Assembly (NCBI GenBank): GCA_003518885.1
Contig: DOXU01000141.1
Location: 1-5,712, forward strand
Origin: Oscillospiraceae bacterium
Lineage (GTDB): Bacteria; Bacillota; Clostridia; Oscillospirales; Ethanoligenentaceae
Reading direction: 5' to 3'
Length of the DNA: 5,712 nucleotides
Position numbers and translations under genes: made by a program. Positions 1-5,712 of the stretch are shown in pieces; the first letter of the stretch is position 1, and each line of letters starts with the position of its first letter. The notes below the pieces were generated by a model. The model was given only the letters and a program-made list of their open reading frames with translations, searched no databases and was not told the DNA's origin.

Positions 1-12
1 AATTTTTCAATG

Positions 13-45
13 GATTGCTTTCAGCAATCAACATTTTGCATGTTG
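13..45. terminator. Tandem hairpins just past trmL, possible weak terminator
   Basis: GATTGCT/AGCAATC (13-19 and 23-29, 3-base loop) and CAACAT/ATGTTG (29-34 and 40-45, 5-base loop) are two perfect adjacent inverted repeats within 45 bases of the trmL stop at 57-55. On the trmL transcript they follow the stop directly. Neither is followed by a clear U-run (the sequence after them is CATTGAAAAATT), so termination is uncertain. Confidence 0.35.
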
Positions 46-54
46 TAAAAAGGA

Positions 55-549
55 TTACACGCCCCATTCGTATTGTCTTAGATGTCCGGCGGATTCAAGT
101 CCTGCAAAATTGCATGGACGCAAAACCTCGTAGGAGCCAATGGCAACTGCATTGGACAAGTTTAAACAGCGTGCCTGCGAACGCATGGGGAGACGAACGC
201 AATCTTTCTCGTGGTCATATAGCAGTTTTTCAGGTAATCCAGCGGTTTCTTTTCCAAACACCAGGCATGCATCGGGTGGGTAGGTAACAGCAGTATAGGC
301 ATGTTGCGCTTTTGAAGAAACGTAGAAACATGGTCCAGGTTTGTGTGCTAAAAAGTCCTCTAAATTATCATAGTAGGTAATATCAAGCATGTGCCAATAA
401 TCCAGACCGGCACGTTTTAACTTTGTGTCATCAATTTCAAAGCCAAGCGGACGAACAAGGTGTAGGCGCGCGCCCGTCACCGCGCAGGTCCGGGCGATAT
501 TTCCCGTGTTTTGTGGAATTTCTGGTTCAATTAGGGCGATATTTAACAA
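55..549 (-). CDS. trmL: tRNA (cytidine(34)-2'-O)-methyltransferase, TrmL/YibK family
   Basis: The 164-residue protein is a compact single-domain SPOUT methyltransferase of the usual TrmL length (about 155-165 aa). In this family the enzyme uses S-adenosylmethionine to methylate the ribose 2'-OH of wobble base 34 in leucine tRNAs, acting as a cytoplasmic homodimer. Visible family signatures are the N-terminal EPEIPQNTGNIART (residues 8-21), RAGLDYW (46-52), the FGKETAGLP loop (98-106) and the knot segment around RCLNLSNAVAIGSYE (127-141), which bind SAM and form the trefoil knot. The start is TTG at 549-547, preceded by a perfect AGGAGG (562-557) at 7 nt spacing; the reading MLNIALIEPEIPQNTG agrees with the family N-terminus. 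It is transcribed away from the sugar genes and is probably an independent housekeeping gene. Cys replaces the more usual Ser/Met-like residue before LNLSNAV, a minor variation. Family assignment is firm; the exact tRNA target is inferred from homologues. Confidence 0.95.
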   Translation of the reverse strand: MLNIALIEPEIPQNTGNIARTCAVTGARLHLVRPLGFEIDDTKLKRAGLDYWHMLDITYYDNLEDFLAHKPGPCFYVSSKAQHAYTAVTYPPDACLVFGKETAGLPEKLLYDHEKDCVRLPMRSQARCLNLSNAVAIGSYEVLRPCNFAGLESAGHLRQYEWGV

Positions 550-556
550 AGATTTT

Positions 557-562
557 CCTCCT
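557..562 (-). promoter_or_regulatory. Strong Shine-Dalgarno site of trmL
   Basis: Read on the minus strand the site is AGGAGG, 7 nt before the TTG codon at 549. It decides the non-ATG start, because no in-frame ATG lies near it and the TTG gives the expected family N-terminus. Confidence 0.85.
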
Positions 563-565
563 GTC

Positions 566-587
566 TGCCAGAAAGATCAATCTGGCA
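566..587 (-). promoter_or_regulatory. Inverted repeat / leader hairpin just upstream of the trmL SD
   Basis: TGCCAGA (566-572) and TCTGGCA (581-587) are perfect 7-bp inverted arms around an 8-base loop with GATC in it. On the minus-strand transcript the hairpin would end only 3 nt before the AGGAGG of trmL and begin roughly 12 nt after the predicted transcription start. It could be an mRNA leader stem tuning translation or stability, or a DNA operator. No U-tract follows it in either direction, so it is not a terminator. The symmetry is seen directly; the function is inferred. Confidence 0.5.
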
Positions 588-605
588 TACAAATTGTCTT
601 TTTAG

Positions 606-634
606 ATTCTACAACATGGGTATTTGCTTTTCAA
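606..634 (-). promoter_or_regulatory. Predicted sigma-70/A promoter for trmL
   Basis: On the minus strand TTGAAA (634-629) and TAGAAT (611-606) are separated by exactly 17 bp, each differing from consensus at one position. Transcription would start near 599, giving a leader of about 50 nt before the TTG start that contains the 566-587 hairpin. Confidence 0.65.
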
Positions 635-673
635 GTAATCTGTTTTCTTTCGACCATGTTTATTATACTCATC

Positions 674-702
674 TTGAAAAAATGGCGGCACTGGATTATA
701 CT
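674..702 (+). promoter_or_regulatory. Predicted sigma-70/A promoter for the SMR-like gene pair
   Basis: TTGAAA (674-679) and TATACT (697-702) are spaced by 17 bp, each one mismatch from consensus. The start would fall near 709, leaving a leader of about 100 nt before the first gene at 811. ACTGTT occurs twice at 700-705 and 710-715, exactly 10 bp apart, with the palindrome CTGTTACAG (701-709) across the -10/+1 region, so a regulator site is possible but unproven. Within the leader, ATCAT (773-777) and ATGAT (784-788) can pair just before the ribosome binding site. Confidence 0.65.
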
Positions 703-810
703 GTTACAGACTGTTTGGTTATAGATGGAAGAACATCAGAGAGTATCTTTCAATCTCCATTATTGTTATTACATCATGAATTTATGATATAAGAAGGATC
801 AGGTGACTCA

Positions 811-1170
811 ATGAACAATCGTTTTGCGGCTTCTTTGAAAAAGAATAAATATGGAATGCTGATTATGATTTTGTCAGCAGCATTTACCGCTTTTGGGCAA
901 TATTTTTGGAAATCTTCACAGGCAGGAAGTGGAAGCAGCCTACTTCTAATGTTTATTGGCTTTGTTTTCTATGGTTTTGGTGCTTTGACCATGATCTTGG
1001 CCTTTCGGTATGGAAGTCTTTCCGTTTTGCATCCAATGCTGAGTCTTGGCTATATTTTTGGCATGATTATCAGTGTCGTACTATTGGGAGAAGCGATTGA
1101 TGTATTCAAAATCATTGGATTACTCTTTATTTTGTTTGGTGTTACGATGGTGGGGGTAGGCGATGAATAA
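811..1170 (+). CDS. SMR/ArnE-like four-helix membrane protein, putative lipid-linked sugar translocase subunit 1
   Basis: The 119-residue protein is an integral membrane protein of the small multidrug resistance / EamA half-size type. Four hydrophobic segments are visible at about residues 15-33, 43-65, 69-93 and 97-116, after a basic N-terminus (SLKKNKYG) that should lie in the cytoplasm. Helix 1 ends in GQYFWK (29-34), matching the G-x4-K pattern of this superfamily and resembling the GQ-x3-K found in ArnE/ArnF, the undecaprenyl-phosphate-aminoarabinose flippase subunits. The drug-efflux glutamate of EmrE (Glu14) is replaced by Thr26 in this hand alignment. Helix 3 carries the typical HPMLSLGYIFG. 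It starts at ATG 811 with AGGTGA (801-806) and AAGGA (794-798) upstream. Its last 8 bases overlap the next gene, so the two are translationally coupled and likely form a heteromer. The substrate is unknown; the flippase role is inferred from missing Glu and glycosyltransferase neighbours. Drug or metabolite export remains possible. Confidence 0.85.
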   Translation: MNNRFAASLKKNKYGMLIMILSAAFTAFGQYFWKSSQAGSGSSLLLMFIGFVFYGFGALTMILAFRYGSLSVLHPMLSLGYIFGMIISVVLLGEAIDVFKIIGLLFILFGVTMVGVGDE

Positions 1171-1534
1171 TATCACTTTGATTTTTTCCATGGTTGCCGG
1201 AATCTTTTGCATGACACTGCTTGGTTCATTGGGTGGTTTCTTTTTTAAGAGAAGTACAGAAGCAGAAACGATTTTACAAATTGCAAAAAACAAGTTTGTT
1301 TACATCGGTGTTCTATTTTATTTGGCAGGCGCCGTTGCCAATATTTTTGTCCTGAAGCATATGCCTTATTCTATTGTTTATCCTATGTCCTCTATAACAT
1401 ATGTATGGTCTATGATTTTTTCTAGGGCTATATTGAAAGAAAAAATCACAAAGCAGAAGTTGATTGGGATTATTTCTATCTTAATCGGCACGATGTTTTT
1501 TGGTATGGAAGGCTTTATCAATCTAATGCACTAA
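1163..1534 (+). CDS. SMR/ArnF-like four-helix membrane protein, putative lipid-linked sugar translocase subunit 2
   Basis: This 123-residue protein is the partner of the preceding gene and begins inside it: ATGAATAA contains both the start at 1163 and the upstream stop at 1168-1170. A G-rich stretch (about 1152-1160, GGGGGTAGG) serves as ribosome binding site. Hydrophobic segments lie near residues 5-26, 45-66, 68-91 and 98-117. Helix 1 closes with GGFFFKRS (24-31), the G-x4-K position of the SMR superfamily, and the EmrE Glu14 position is Gly21, so no acidic residue sits in helix 1. Helix 3 contains VYPMSSITYVWSMIFS (72-87), a strong family signature including the YPxxS-xxYVW pattern. The loop after it, LKEKITKQK, is charged as usual. 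Different sequences and same-direction pairing suggest an obligate heterodimer like ArnE/ArnF. The gene ends one base from the convergent glycosyltransferase stop. Family is clear; substrate is inferred. Confidence 0.85.
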   Translation: MNNITLIFSMVAGIFCMTLLGSLGGFFFKRSTEAETILQIAKNKFVYIGVLFYLAGAVANIFVLKHMPYSIVYPMSSITYVWSMIFSRAILKEKITKQKLIGIISILIGTMFFGMEGFINLMH

Positions 1535-1535
1535 T

Positions 1536-2609
1536 TCATCTGTGTTGTAATGTTCGCCATTGTTTTTGAACAAGACAAAGCCAAATAAGTGCAGTAACCA
1601 TTTTATGTTTTGCCAGTATAAGCGCAAAGCGGAACCGCCCGGCGGGCCATTCTGCAGAGGGGATCTTTTGTAAAGCTTCAGAAATTGAAGGGGTCTGCAC
1701 GATGTTGCGGACCCATTTGTGTTTTTGTTTAAAAGATAACGAACTGGCGGCATAATAATTGATAAGAGTAGGTACTTCGGCACAAATTTTGCGTAAAAGA
1801 CGATTGTCGGCAAATTTGAATAAATTATTTTTTTGAATGAAATTCTGCAAAAACGTATATTTACGTATACGACTAGGAAAATACGCAGAGGCAAATTTTT
1901 CGGTAAAAGCAGAAGGGTTCTCTATATGATGATAAAGAGGGGTGACAACGTAAGCGGCTTTTTTAGCATGGAAAGTAACTAGAAGGTTAAAAAGATTGTC
2001 TTCAGTGTAGTATAGTTTTTCGCTTGGAAAGGATATTTGATTTTCCTCAAGAAATGATCGTCTGTATAAACAGTTCCAGACATAAGAACGCGTGTCAGCA
2101 AAAGGGCAGTGTTCAGCAAAAGAATTTAGTTCACGAGCTCCATAACCAAAAAAATAAGGAAGAATAAGTGTATTGATTTTTTCTTTGGAAAATGTGCGAC
2201 TTTCACTAGGAAAGGTTCTGCAAACAGTTTGTGCGTGTTGATTGTTTTGCCAGTAATCACAGAAAACAAAATCGCTGTTTGATTCTTCAGCAGACGTATG
2301 AAGGCGTTGATATAAATGAAAATCAGCAAGATCGTCTGCGTCCACAAAACCAACAAAATTTCCTTTGGCTGCTGCTATTCCTTTATTGCGTGCGGCGGCC
2401 GGACCATGATTTGGTGTATGATAGGTGTGAATATTTGGATGACGTTCTGCCAATGTATCGCAAAGCAAACGACTACCATCGGATGATCCATCGTCAACGA
2501 GAATGATTTCAATAGAAGAAAGTGTTTGAGATAGAAGCGAATCAACACAACGATTTAGAACATGCTCCGCGTTATAAACTGGCACAATGATGCTGACCAT
2601 TATGGACAT
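1536..2609 (-). CDS. Family 2 glycosyltransferase (GT-A fold), minus strand
   Basis: From the chosen start the protein is 357 residues. It is an inverting, metal-dependent GT2 enzyme expected to transfer a sugar from a nucleotide donor at the inner face of the membrane. Seen in order: SIIVPVYNAE (6-15), the nucleotide-binding DDGSSDGS (39-46), GPAAARNKGI (69-78), the metal-binding DADD (90-93, the DxD motif), and YTED (201-204), whose ED is the likely catalytic base. YHH (226-228) follows where GT2 enzymes often show a conserved Tyr/His. The C-terminal 120 residues are basic and variable, as in acceptor-recognition regions. The reading frame stays open upstream to 2804, but the ATG at 2609 is preferred: AAAGGA (2625-2620) lies 10 nt before it and the GT2 core starts at once, while the 65 extra upstream residues show no domain. 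An ATG at 2600 is less well placed. Donor and acceptor are unknown. It is oriented against both neighbouring gene groups. Confidence 0.9.
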   Translation of the reverse strand: MSIMVSIIVPVYNAEHVLNRCVDSLLSQTLSSIEIILVDDGSSDGSRLLCDTLAERHPNIHTYHTPNHGPAAARNKGIAAAKGNFVGFVDADDLADFHLYQRLHTSAEESNSDFVFCDYWQNNQHAQTVCRTFPSESRTFSKEKINTLILPYFFGYGARELNSFAEHCPFADTRSYVWNCLYRRSFLEENQISFPSEKLYYTEDNLFNLLVTFHAKKAAYVVTPLYHHIENPSAFTEKFASAYFPSRIRKYTFLQNFIQKNNLFKFADNRLLRKICAEVPTLINYYAASSLSFKQKHKWVRNIVQTPSISEALQKIPSAEWPAGRFRFALILAKHKMVTALIWLCLVQKQWRTLQHR

Positions 2610-2820
2610 ATCATGAAAATCCTTTCCGTATGTTTGAAAATTTCTGTCGCTTTCACGTAAAGCGTGGTGGGCGGGTATTGATAACAACCGCATTTTTATG
2701 ATACAATAGTTCACTGTAAAATGAAAGGACTTCCTCCAAAGGAGTGTTCTGACTATTATGCATCGTTTTGTTGTATAATAGTAAAATATATAGAATAGCG
2801 TCAATAGAAAGAAGGATTAC
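2610..2820. promoter_or_regulatory. Divergent regulatory region between two glycosyltransferase genes
   Basis: This 211-base stretch lies between two divergent starts and carries no convincing gene. For the rightward gene, a perfect TATAAT (2774-2779) is present; the best upstream match is CTGACT (2749-2754) at a long 19-bp spacing, so the -35 is weak. AAGGA (2812-2816) is the SD for the GTG at 2821. For the leftward gene, TTTACA (2720-2715 on the minus strand) is a plausible -35 with a poor AAAAAT at 17 bp. Two imperfect symmetries, GCGGGT/AACCGC (2671-2691) and CTCC/GGAG (2734-2744), could be operator or mRNA structures. Confidence 0.45.
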
Positions 2821-3861
2821 GTGAAACTGCTCAGTATTGCGGTGCCATCTTACAATGTGGAGAAAACATTGGGGGACACACTGGGCTCTCTTTGTATACC
2901 TGCATTATTGCCTGCTCTGGACATCATGGTAATTGACGATGGCTCATGTGATAGGACAGCAGAGGTTGCACAGCAATATGTCAAAAGGTATCCGCAGAGT
3001 GTACGTTTGATTTCTCAACCCAACAAAGGGCATGGTGGCGCAGTTAATACAGGGATATTTGCTGCGGTAGGAAAATACTTTAAGGTGGTGGATGGAGACG
3101 ATACGCTTGACAAACAAGGGCTTACTCGTTTGCTAGATACTCTTAAAGAAGAAAAAGCAGATTTGGTCTTGGCACATTATGTTAGAGTGCCACAAGGGGA
3201 TTTTTCGAATTTGCAGCCTATGCGCTTTGAACATGTCGAGTTTGATCACGTTTATCAATTTGGCGATTTGCCAATAGATAAAGGGTTGTATTTTGGAATT
3301 CACTCTATCACAATCTGGACGGACATTCTTCGACGTCATCATGTTCAATTGCAAGAGCATACTTTCTATGTTGATATGGAATATGGCTTATTGCCAATTC
3401 CTTTTATCAAGACAATTCTTTTTATTGACACAGTTGTTTACCAATACGCAGTGGGAAGTGAAACGCAGTCTGTTGCAACCTCAAGCTTTGTGAAGCGCTT
3501 TGCGGATCATGATCGGGTTGTACGACGCTTAGTACGCTTTAACCAAGAAACACCTCTAGACGCGGCCAGACGAGCCTATACCTATAGTGTGTTGCGCAAA
3601 CTGTGTTTTACGCAGTACATGATTGCAGCATTCTATGATGCCGATTTTCGGCGCGGGGGATGGCGAGCGCGGCGTTTTGATGCATGGTTAAAACAGGCGG
3701 ATAATCATTTGTATAAAATGATGGGAGAAAATGCCTATTTACGATTACTAAGGCATACGCGTTTTCAGTTCCCAAGGACAGCGACTTCTAAAGCAATTAT
3801 CAATGGGGTTTATCATGTGTTAAAGCCCATTTTAAAAGTGAAAAAGAAATTTACTTATTGA
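2821..3861 (+). CDS. Family 2 glycosyltransferase (GT-A fold), first gene of the rmlA cluster
   Basis: The 346-residue protein is a GT2-type glycosyltransferase. It starts at GTG 2821, with AAGGA (2812-2816) a tight 4 nt upstream, and the GT2 core begins at residue 3 ([10 protein letters not shown]). Motifs in order: [10 protein letters not shown] (37-46) for nucleotide binding, [11 protein letters not shown] (68-78), and VDGDD (90-94), the metal-binding DxD. Further on, [11 protein letters not shown] (182-192) occupies the place of the usual catalytic ED segment, and [12 protein letters not shown] (207-218) resembles the Y-x2-G-x3-QSV motif of a Gram-positive polysaccharide GT2 subgroup. The C-terminus ([12 protein letters not shown]) is strongly basic, suggesting peripheral attachment to the membrane. 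There are no transmembrane helices. A 19-nt gap leads into rmlA, so both are probably co-transcribed. Family and DxD chemistry are secure; donor sugar and acceptor cannot be told. Confidence 0.9.
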   Translation: MKLLSIAVPSYNVEKTLGDTLGSLCIPALLPALDIMVIDDGSCDRTAEVAQQYVKRYPQSVRLISQPNKGHGGAVNTGIFAAVGKYFKVVDGDDTLDKQGLTRLLDTLKEEKADLVLAHYVRVPQGDFSNLQPMRFEHVEFDHVYQFGDLPIDKGLYFGIHSITIWTDILRRHHVQLQEHTFYVDMEYGLLPIPFIKTILFIDTVVYQYAVGSETQSVATSSFVKRFADHDRVVRRLVRFNQETPLDAARRAYTYSVLRKLCFTQYMIAAFYDADFRRGGWRARRFDAWLKQADNHLYKMMGENAYLRLLRHTRFQFPRTATSKAIINGVYHVLKPILKVKKKFTY

Positions 3862-3880
3862 TTTTGAACGGAGGATTATT

Positions 3881-4747
3881 GTGAAAGGTATCATACTGGC
3901 GGGTGGTTCTGGCACAAGATTATATCCCATGACAAAAGCTGTTTCCAAACAGGTTCTGCCTATTTATGACAAACCGATGATTTATTATCCATTGTCTGTG
4001 TTAATGCTTGCGGGTGTGCGGGAAATCTTGATTATTTCTACCCCTCGTGATTTGCCTTTGTTCCAAAGTTTGCTAGGAGACGGATCACAGTTCGGGGTAT
4101 CGTTTTCTTATGTTATGCAGGACAAGCCCCGTGGTTTGGCGGATGCCTTTATTGTTGGCGCAGATTTTATTGGGAATGATAGTGTCTGTTTGGTATTGGG
4201 GGATAACTTCTTCTATGGGGCTGGTTTGACACAACTCCTAAGTGATGCCGCTGATCTAAAAGATGGTGCGGCGGTATTTGGTTGTTATGTTAAACAGCCG
4301 AAGGCTTTTGGCGTTGTGGATTTTGATGAAAATGGGAAGGTCCTTTCTATTGAGGAAAAACCGGATAACCCCAAGTCCAATTACGCTGTACCCGGTTTAT
4401 ATTTTTATGATAATCATGTTGTGGAAATAGCAAAAAATGTGCACCCCTCTGAAAGAGGTGAATTAGAAATCACTAGCATCAATAATGCCTATCTGGAAAA
4501 GGGAAAATTGCAGGTAAAGCTTTTTGGTCGTGGTGTTGCATGGCTGGATACAGGTACATGTCAGGGCCTTTTACAAGCGGCAAATTTTGTAGAAGCAGTA
4601 CAAACAAGGCAGGGCCTATATATCGCATGCCTGGAAGAAATTGCTTATACAAAAGGTTTTATTAGTATCGAAGAGGTAGAAAAAGCAGCAAAGGGATTGC
4701 ATAAAACGGATTATGGCAAATATCTTGCCAAGTTGGCGGAAGAATGA
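3881..4747 (+). CDS. rmlA: Glucose-1-phosphate thymidylyltransferase RmlA
   Basis: This 288-residue enzyme converts dTTP and alpha-D-glucose 1-phosphate to dTDP-glucose and pyrophosphate, the first step toward dTDP-L-rhamnose and related dTDP-deoxysugars. It is close to the standard RmlA length (about 290 aa). Clear signatures are the nucleotide-binding GGSGTRLYP (8-16), [18 protein letters not shown] (22-39), LGDGSQFG in the first third, VLGDNFFYG with the metal-binding Asp, [38 protein letters not shown] and AWLDTGT. The region after AWLDTGT reads CQGLL where the E. coli enzyme has HQSLI, a His-to-Cys change in this hand comparison. The GTG start at 3881 is set by GGAGG (3870-3874) at 6 nt spacing and by the family N-terminus MKGIILAGG. 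The next gene overlaps its stop by 4 nt. The later pathway genes rmlB, rmlC and rmlD are not in the window, so rhamnose as end product is likely but unproven. Confidence 0.97.
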   Translation: MKGIILAGGSGTRLYPMTKAVSKQVLPIYDKPMIYYPLSVLMLAGVREILIISTPRDLPLFQSLLGDGSQFGVSFSYVMQDKPRGLADAFIVGADFIGNDSVCLVLGDNFFYGAGLTQLLSDAADLKDGAAVFGCYVKQPKAFGVVDFDENGKVLSIEEKPDNPKSNYAVPGLYFYDNHVVEIAKNVHPSERGELEITSINNAYLEKGKLQVKLFGRGVAWLDTGTCQGLLQAANFVEAVQTRQGLYIACLEEIAYTKGFISIEEVEKAAKGLHKTDYGKYLAKLAEE

Positions 4748-5628
4748 CAGATTCCTGTACGCGCTGTGTTTCAGCAGTTATTTTAAATTATCATGATAAT
4801 GAAAATACCTTAAGGCTGGTTAATAATCTGCAAGCATGCGAAGTGATTGACAGTGTCTGTGTGGTGGATCATTCAGATGAAGGTGGCCTGACCGGTAAGG
4901 AAGAGATTTTTGGACTGGATCGAGTTCTTTTTAAGAAGGAAGACAATATAGGCTATTCACGTGGGAATAATTCTGGAATTTTGGCGGTAGAATCACAATA
5001 TGGACTTCCTGAATTCTTTTTAATTTCTAATCCGGATGTCGAAGTTGATTGTCGGTCGATCATAAGTTGCATTCATTTTTTGGATGAGCATCCCAAATTT
5101 GCTCTAGTGGCACCACGCATGCTTCGTGCAGATGGTTCTTTTCATGATCTGACTGGTTGGCGTACACGTACAGTTCGCGGAGACTTAGCTTATAGTTCAG
5201 GAATATTGGCAAGGTTGCTTGGAATGCGTAAAGAGGCCTATCCGATTGATTACTGGAATTCTCTCCCTTTTGTACAAGTAGACTGCGCGGCAGGTGCGCT
5301 TTTTTTAATTCGAGCGAGGGAATTTCGCTCTTGTGGATATTTTGACCCTTATCCGTTTCTGTTTTATGAAGAGGACATTTTGGGAGAGAAATTGCGGCAT
5401 ATGAATTTGGGCGAGGCAATTTTAACAAATTGCACTTATCAGCATCTTGAGGGTGTTTCATCCCACGTTTCTCTAAAAAAATATCTCAATATGCAACACA
5501 GTCGCCTTTATTTTCATCGTATATATCGTCATGCATCGTTTGGTTCTATGTTAGTGCTTTATTTAGCTACTGCACTGGGGACAATCGAGTGCATACTTAA
5601 GCTCTTACTCAGGCGTGGGAAAACCTAG
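4744..5628 (+). CDS. Rhamnosyltransferase-like family 2 glycosyltransferase
   Basis: The 294-residue protein belongs to the WbbL/RfbN-like branch of GT2, enzymes that often transfer rhamnose from dTDP-rhamnose to lipid-linked glycans. Seen in order: [15 protein letters not shown] (9-23), [13 protein letters not shown] (68-80), the SNPDVEV segment (95-101, acting as the DxD site), [16 protein letters not shown] (179-194) and [15 protein letters not shown] (200-214) with the EED catalytic-base motif; TYQHLEG (231-237) has the conserved late His. The first nucleotide-binding loop reads VVDHSDEGG (40-48) rather than the usual VVDNxSxD, an odd substitution. A hydrophobic segment near residues 268-288 followed by LLLRRGKT suggests C-terminal membrane attachment. 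It starts at ATG 4744, sharing ATGA with the rmlA stop, with a weak GGCGGA (4735-4740), so translation is probably coupled to rmlA. That coupling supports a dTDP-sugar donor; L-rhamnose is a good guess, not a proof. Confidence 0.88.
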   Translation: MTDSCTRCVSAVILNYHDNENTLRLVNNLQACEVIDSVCVVDHSDEGGLTGKEEIFGLDRVLFKKEDNIGYSRGNNSGILAVESQYGLPEFFLISNPDVEVDCRSIISCIHFLDEHPKFALVAPRMLRADGSFHDLTGWRTRTVRGDLAYSSGILARLLGMRKEAYPIDYWNSLPFVQVDCAAGALFLIRAREFRSCGYFDPYPFLFYEEDILGEKLRHMNLGEAILTNCTYQHLEGVSSHVSLKKYLNMQHSRLYFHRIYRHASFGSMLVLYLATALGTIECILKLLLRRGKT

Positions 5629-5712
5629 AGAGGCAACGGATTTTTAGTAGATCATGATTGAAAAGGATCGGTTGGTCTGATCCGCGCTTGACATAATGGA
5701 GGATTCATATAA
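5629..5712 (+). promoter_or_regulatory. Intergenic end segment with hairpin, TTGACA hexamer and SD for a gene beyond the edge
   Basis: GGATC (5665-5669) pairs with GATCC (5679-5683), and one G-U plus one G-C pair can extend the stem to leave a 5-base loop; no U-tract follows on the plus strand, so it is a poor terminator. TTGACA (5688-5693) is a perfect -35 hexamer, but the only -10 candidate, TATAA at 5708-5712, runs off the edge at a 14-bp spacing, which is short. GGAGGA (5698-5703) is a strong SD; if the next bases past the window complete ATG from the final A, spacing would be 8 nt. A further rightward gene is therefore expected. Confidence 0.5.

Noticed and set aside
425..724. A 99-codon rightward open frame across the start of trmL and the intergenic region
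   Set aside because: It overlaps the conserved trmL coding sequence antisense, lacks a good SD, and its product shows no family features; it is a chance frame with a hydrophobic tail from T-rich intergenic DNA.
811..1534. The paired SMR genes as an ordinary multidrug efflux pump
   Set aside because: The signature glutamate of helix 1 is absent from both, and the neighbours are sugar-transfer genes; a drug role is kept only as an alternative.
1523..1894. A 123-codon leftward frame at the end of the minus-strand glycosyltransferase
   Set aside because: It is in an alternative frame of the GT2 gene and has no SD or recognisable motif.
2610..2804. A 65-codon N-terminal extension of the leftward glycosyltransferase, from an ATG at 2804
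   Set aside because: The extension has no recognisable domain or signal peptide, GT2 proteins normally begin at the SIIVPVYN strand, an SD lies before the ATG at 2609, and the extension would cover the divergent promoter region.
5060..5461. A 133-codon leftward open frame opposite the last glycosyltransferase
   Set aside because: It lies wholly inside a gene with intact GT2 motifs, and its translation resembles no family I know; it is a shadow frame.
5665..5683. The GGATC/GATCC hairpin as an intrinsic terminator of the rmlA cluster
   Set aside because: The stem is short and is followed by GCGCTTGACA rather than a U-tract on the plus strand; the U-run exists only on the opposite strand, where no gene ends.

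Overview
The window looks like chromosomal DNA from a low-to-moderate GC member of the Bacillota, probably of the class Clostridia. This rests on strong purine-rich Shine-Dalgarno sites (AGGAGG, GGAGG), free use of TTG and GTG starts, sigma-70/sigma-A type promoters (TTGAAA-N17-TATACT and TTGAAA-N17-TAGAAT), and the character of the proteins. The genus cannot be fixed from the sequence alone. The content is a cell-envelope or exopolysaccharide sugar locus next to a tRNA-modification housekeeping gene.

Layout, left to right. Bases 1-54 hold two small hairpins just past the end of trmL. trmL (549-55, minus strand) encodes the SPOUT-class tRNA wobble 2'-O-methyltransferase; it starts at TTG with a strong SD, and a perfect 7-bp hairpin sits just upstream of that SD. 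The 550-810 intergenic region carries two back-to-back promoters, one for trmL and one for the rightward genes. Next come two overlapping four-helix membrane proteins of the SMR/ArnE-ArnF type (811-1170 and 1163-1534), most likely a heteromeric lipid-linked sugar translocase. They meet a leftward GT2 glycosyltransferase (2609-1536) tail to tail, with one base between the stop codons. A divergent regulatory region (2610-2820) separates that gene from a rightward cluster: a GT2 glycosyltransferase (2821-3861), rmlA glucose-1-phosphate thymidylyltransferase (3881-4747), and a rhamnosyltransferase-like GT2 protein (4744-5628) overlapping rmlA by 4 nt. The last 84 bases hold a small hairpin, a TTGACA hexamer and a good SD, so another rightward gene probably begins at or just beyond the edge.

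Working model. RmlA makes dTDP-glucose, the first committed step to dTDP-L-rhamnose and other dTDP-6-deoxysugars; the remaining pathway genes are not in the window and may lie downstream. The three GT-A fold glycosyltransferases would add sugars to a lipid-linked or wall-polymer acceptor at the cytoplasmic face. The SMR pair could move a polyprenyl-phosphate sugar across the membrane. trmL is probably an unrelated neighbour. I found no mobile elements, CRISPR arrays, tRNA or rRNA genes, or convincing signs of an entirely new system. The least ordinary points are the SMR pair without the canonical proton-coupling glutamate, the polarity flips, and the trmL leader hairpin.
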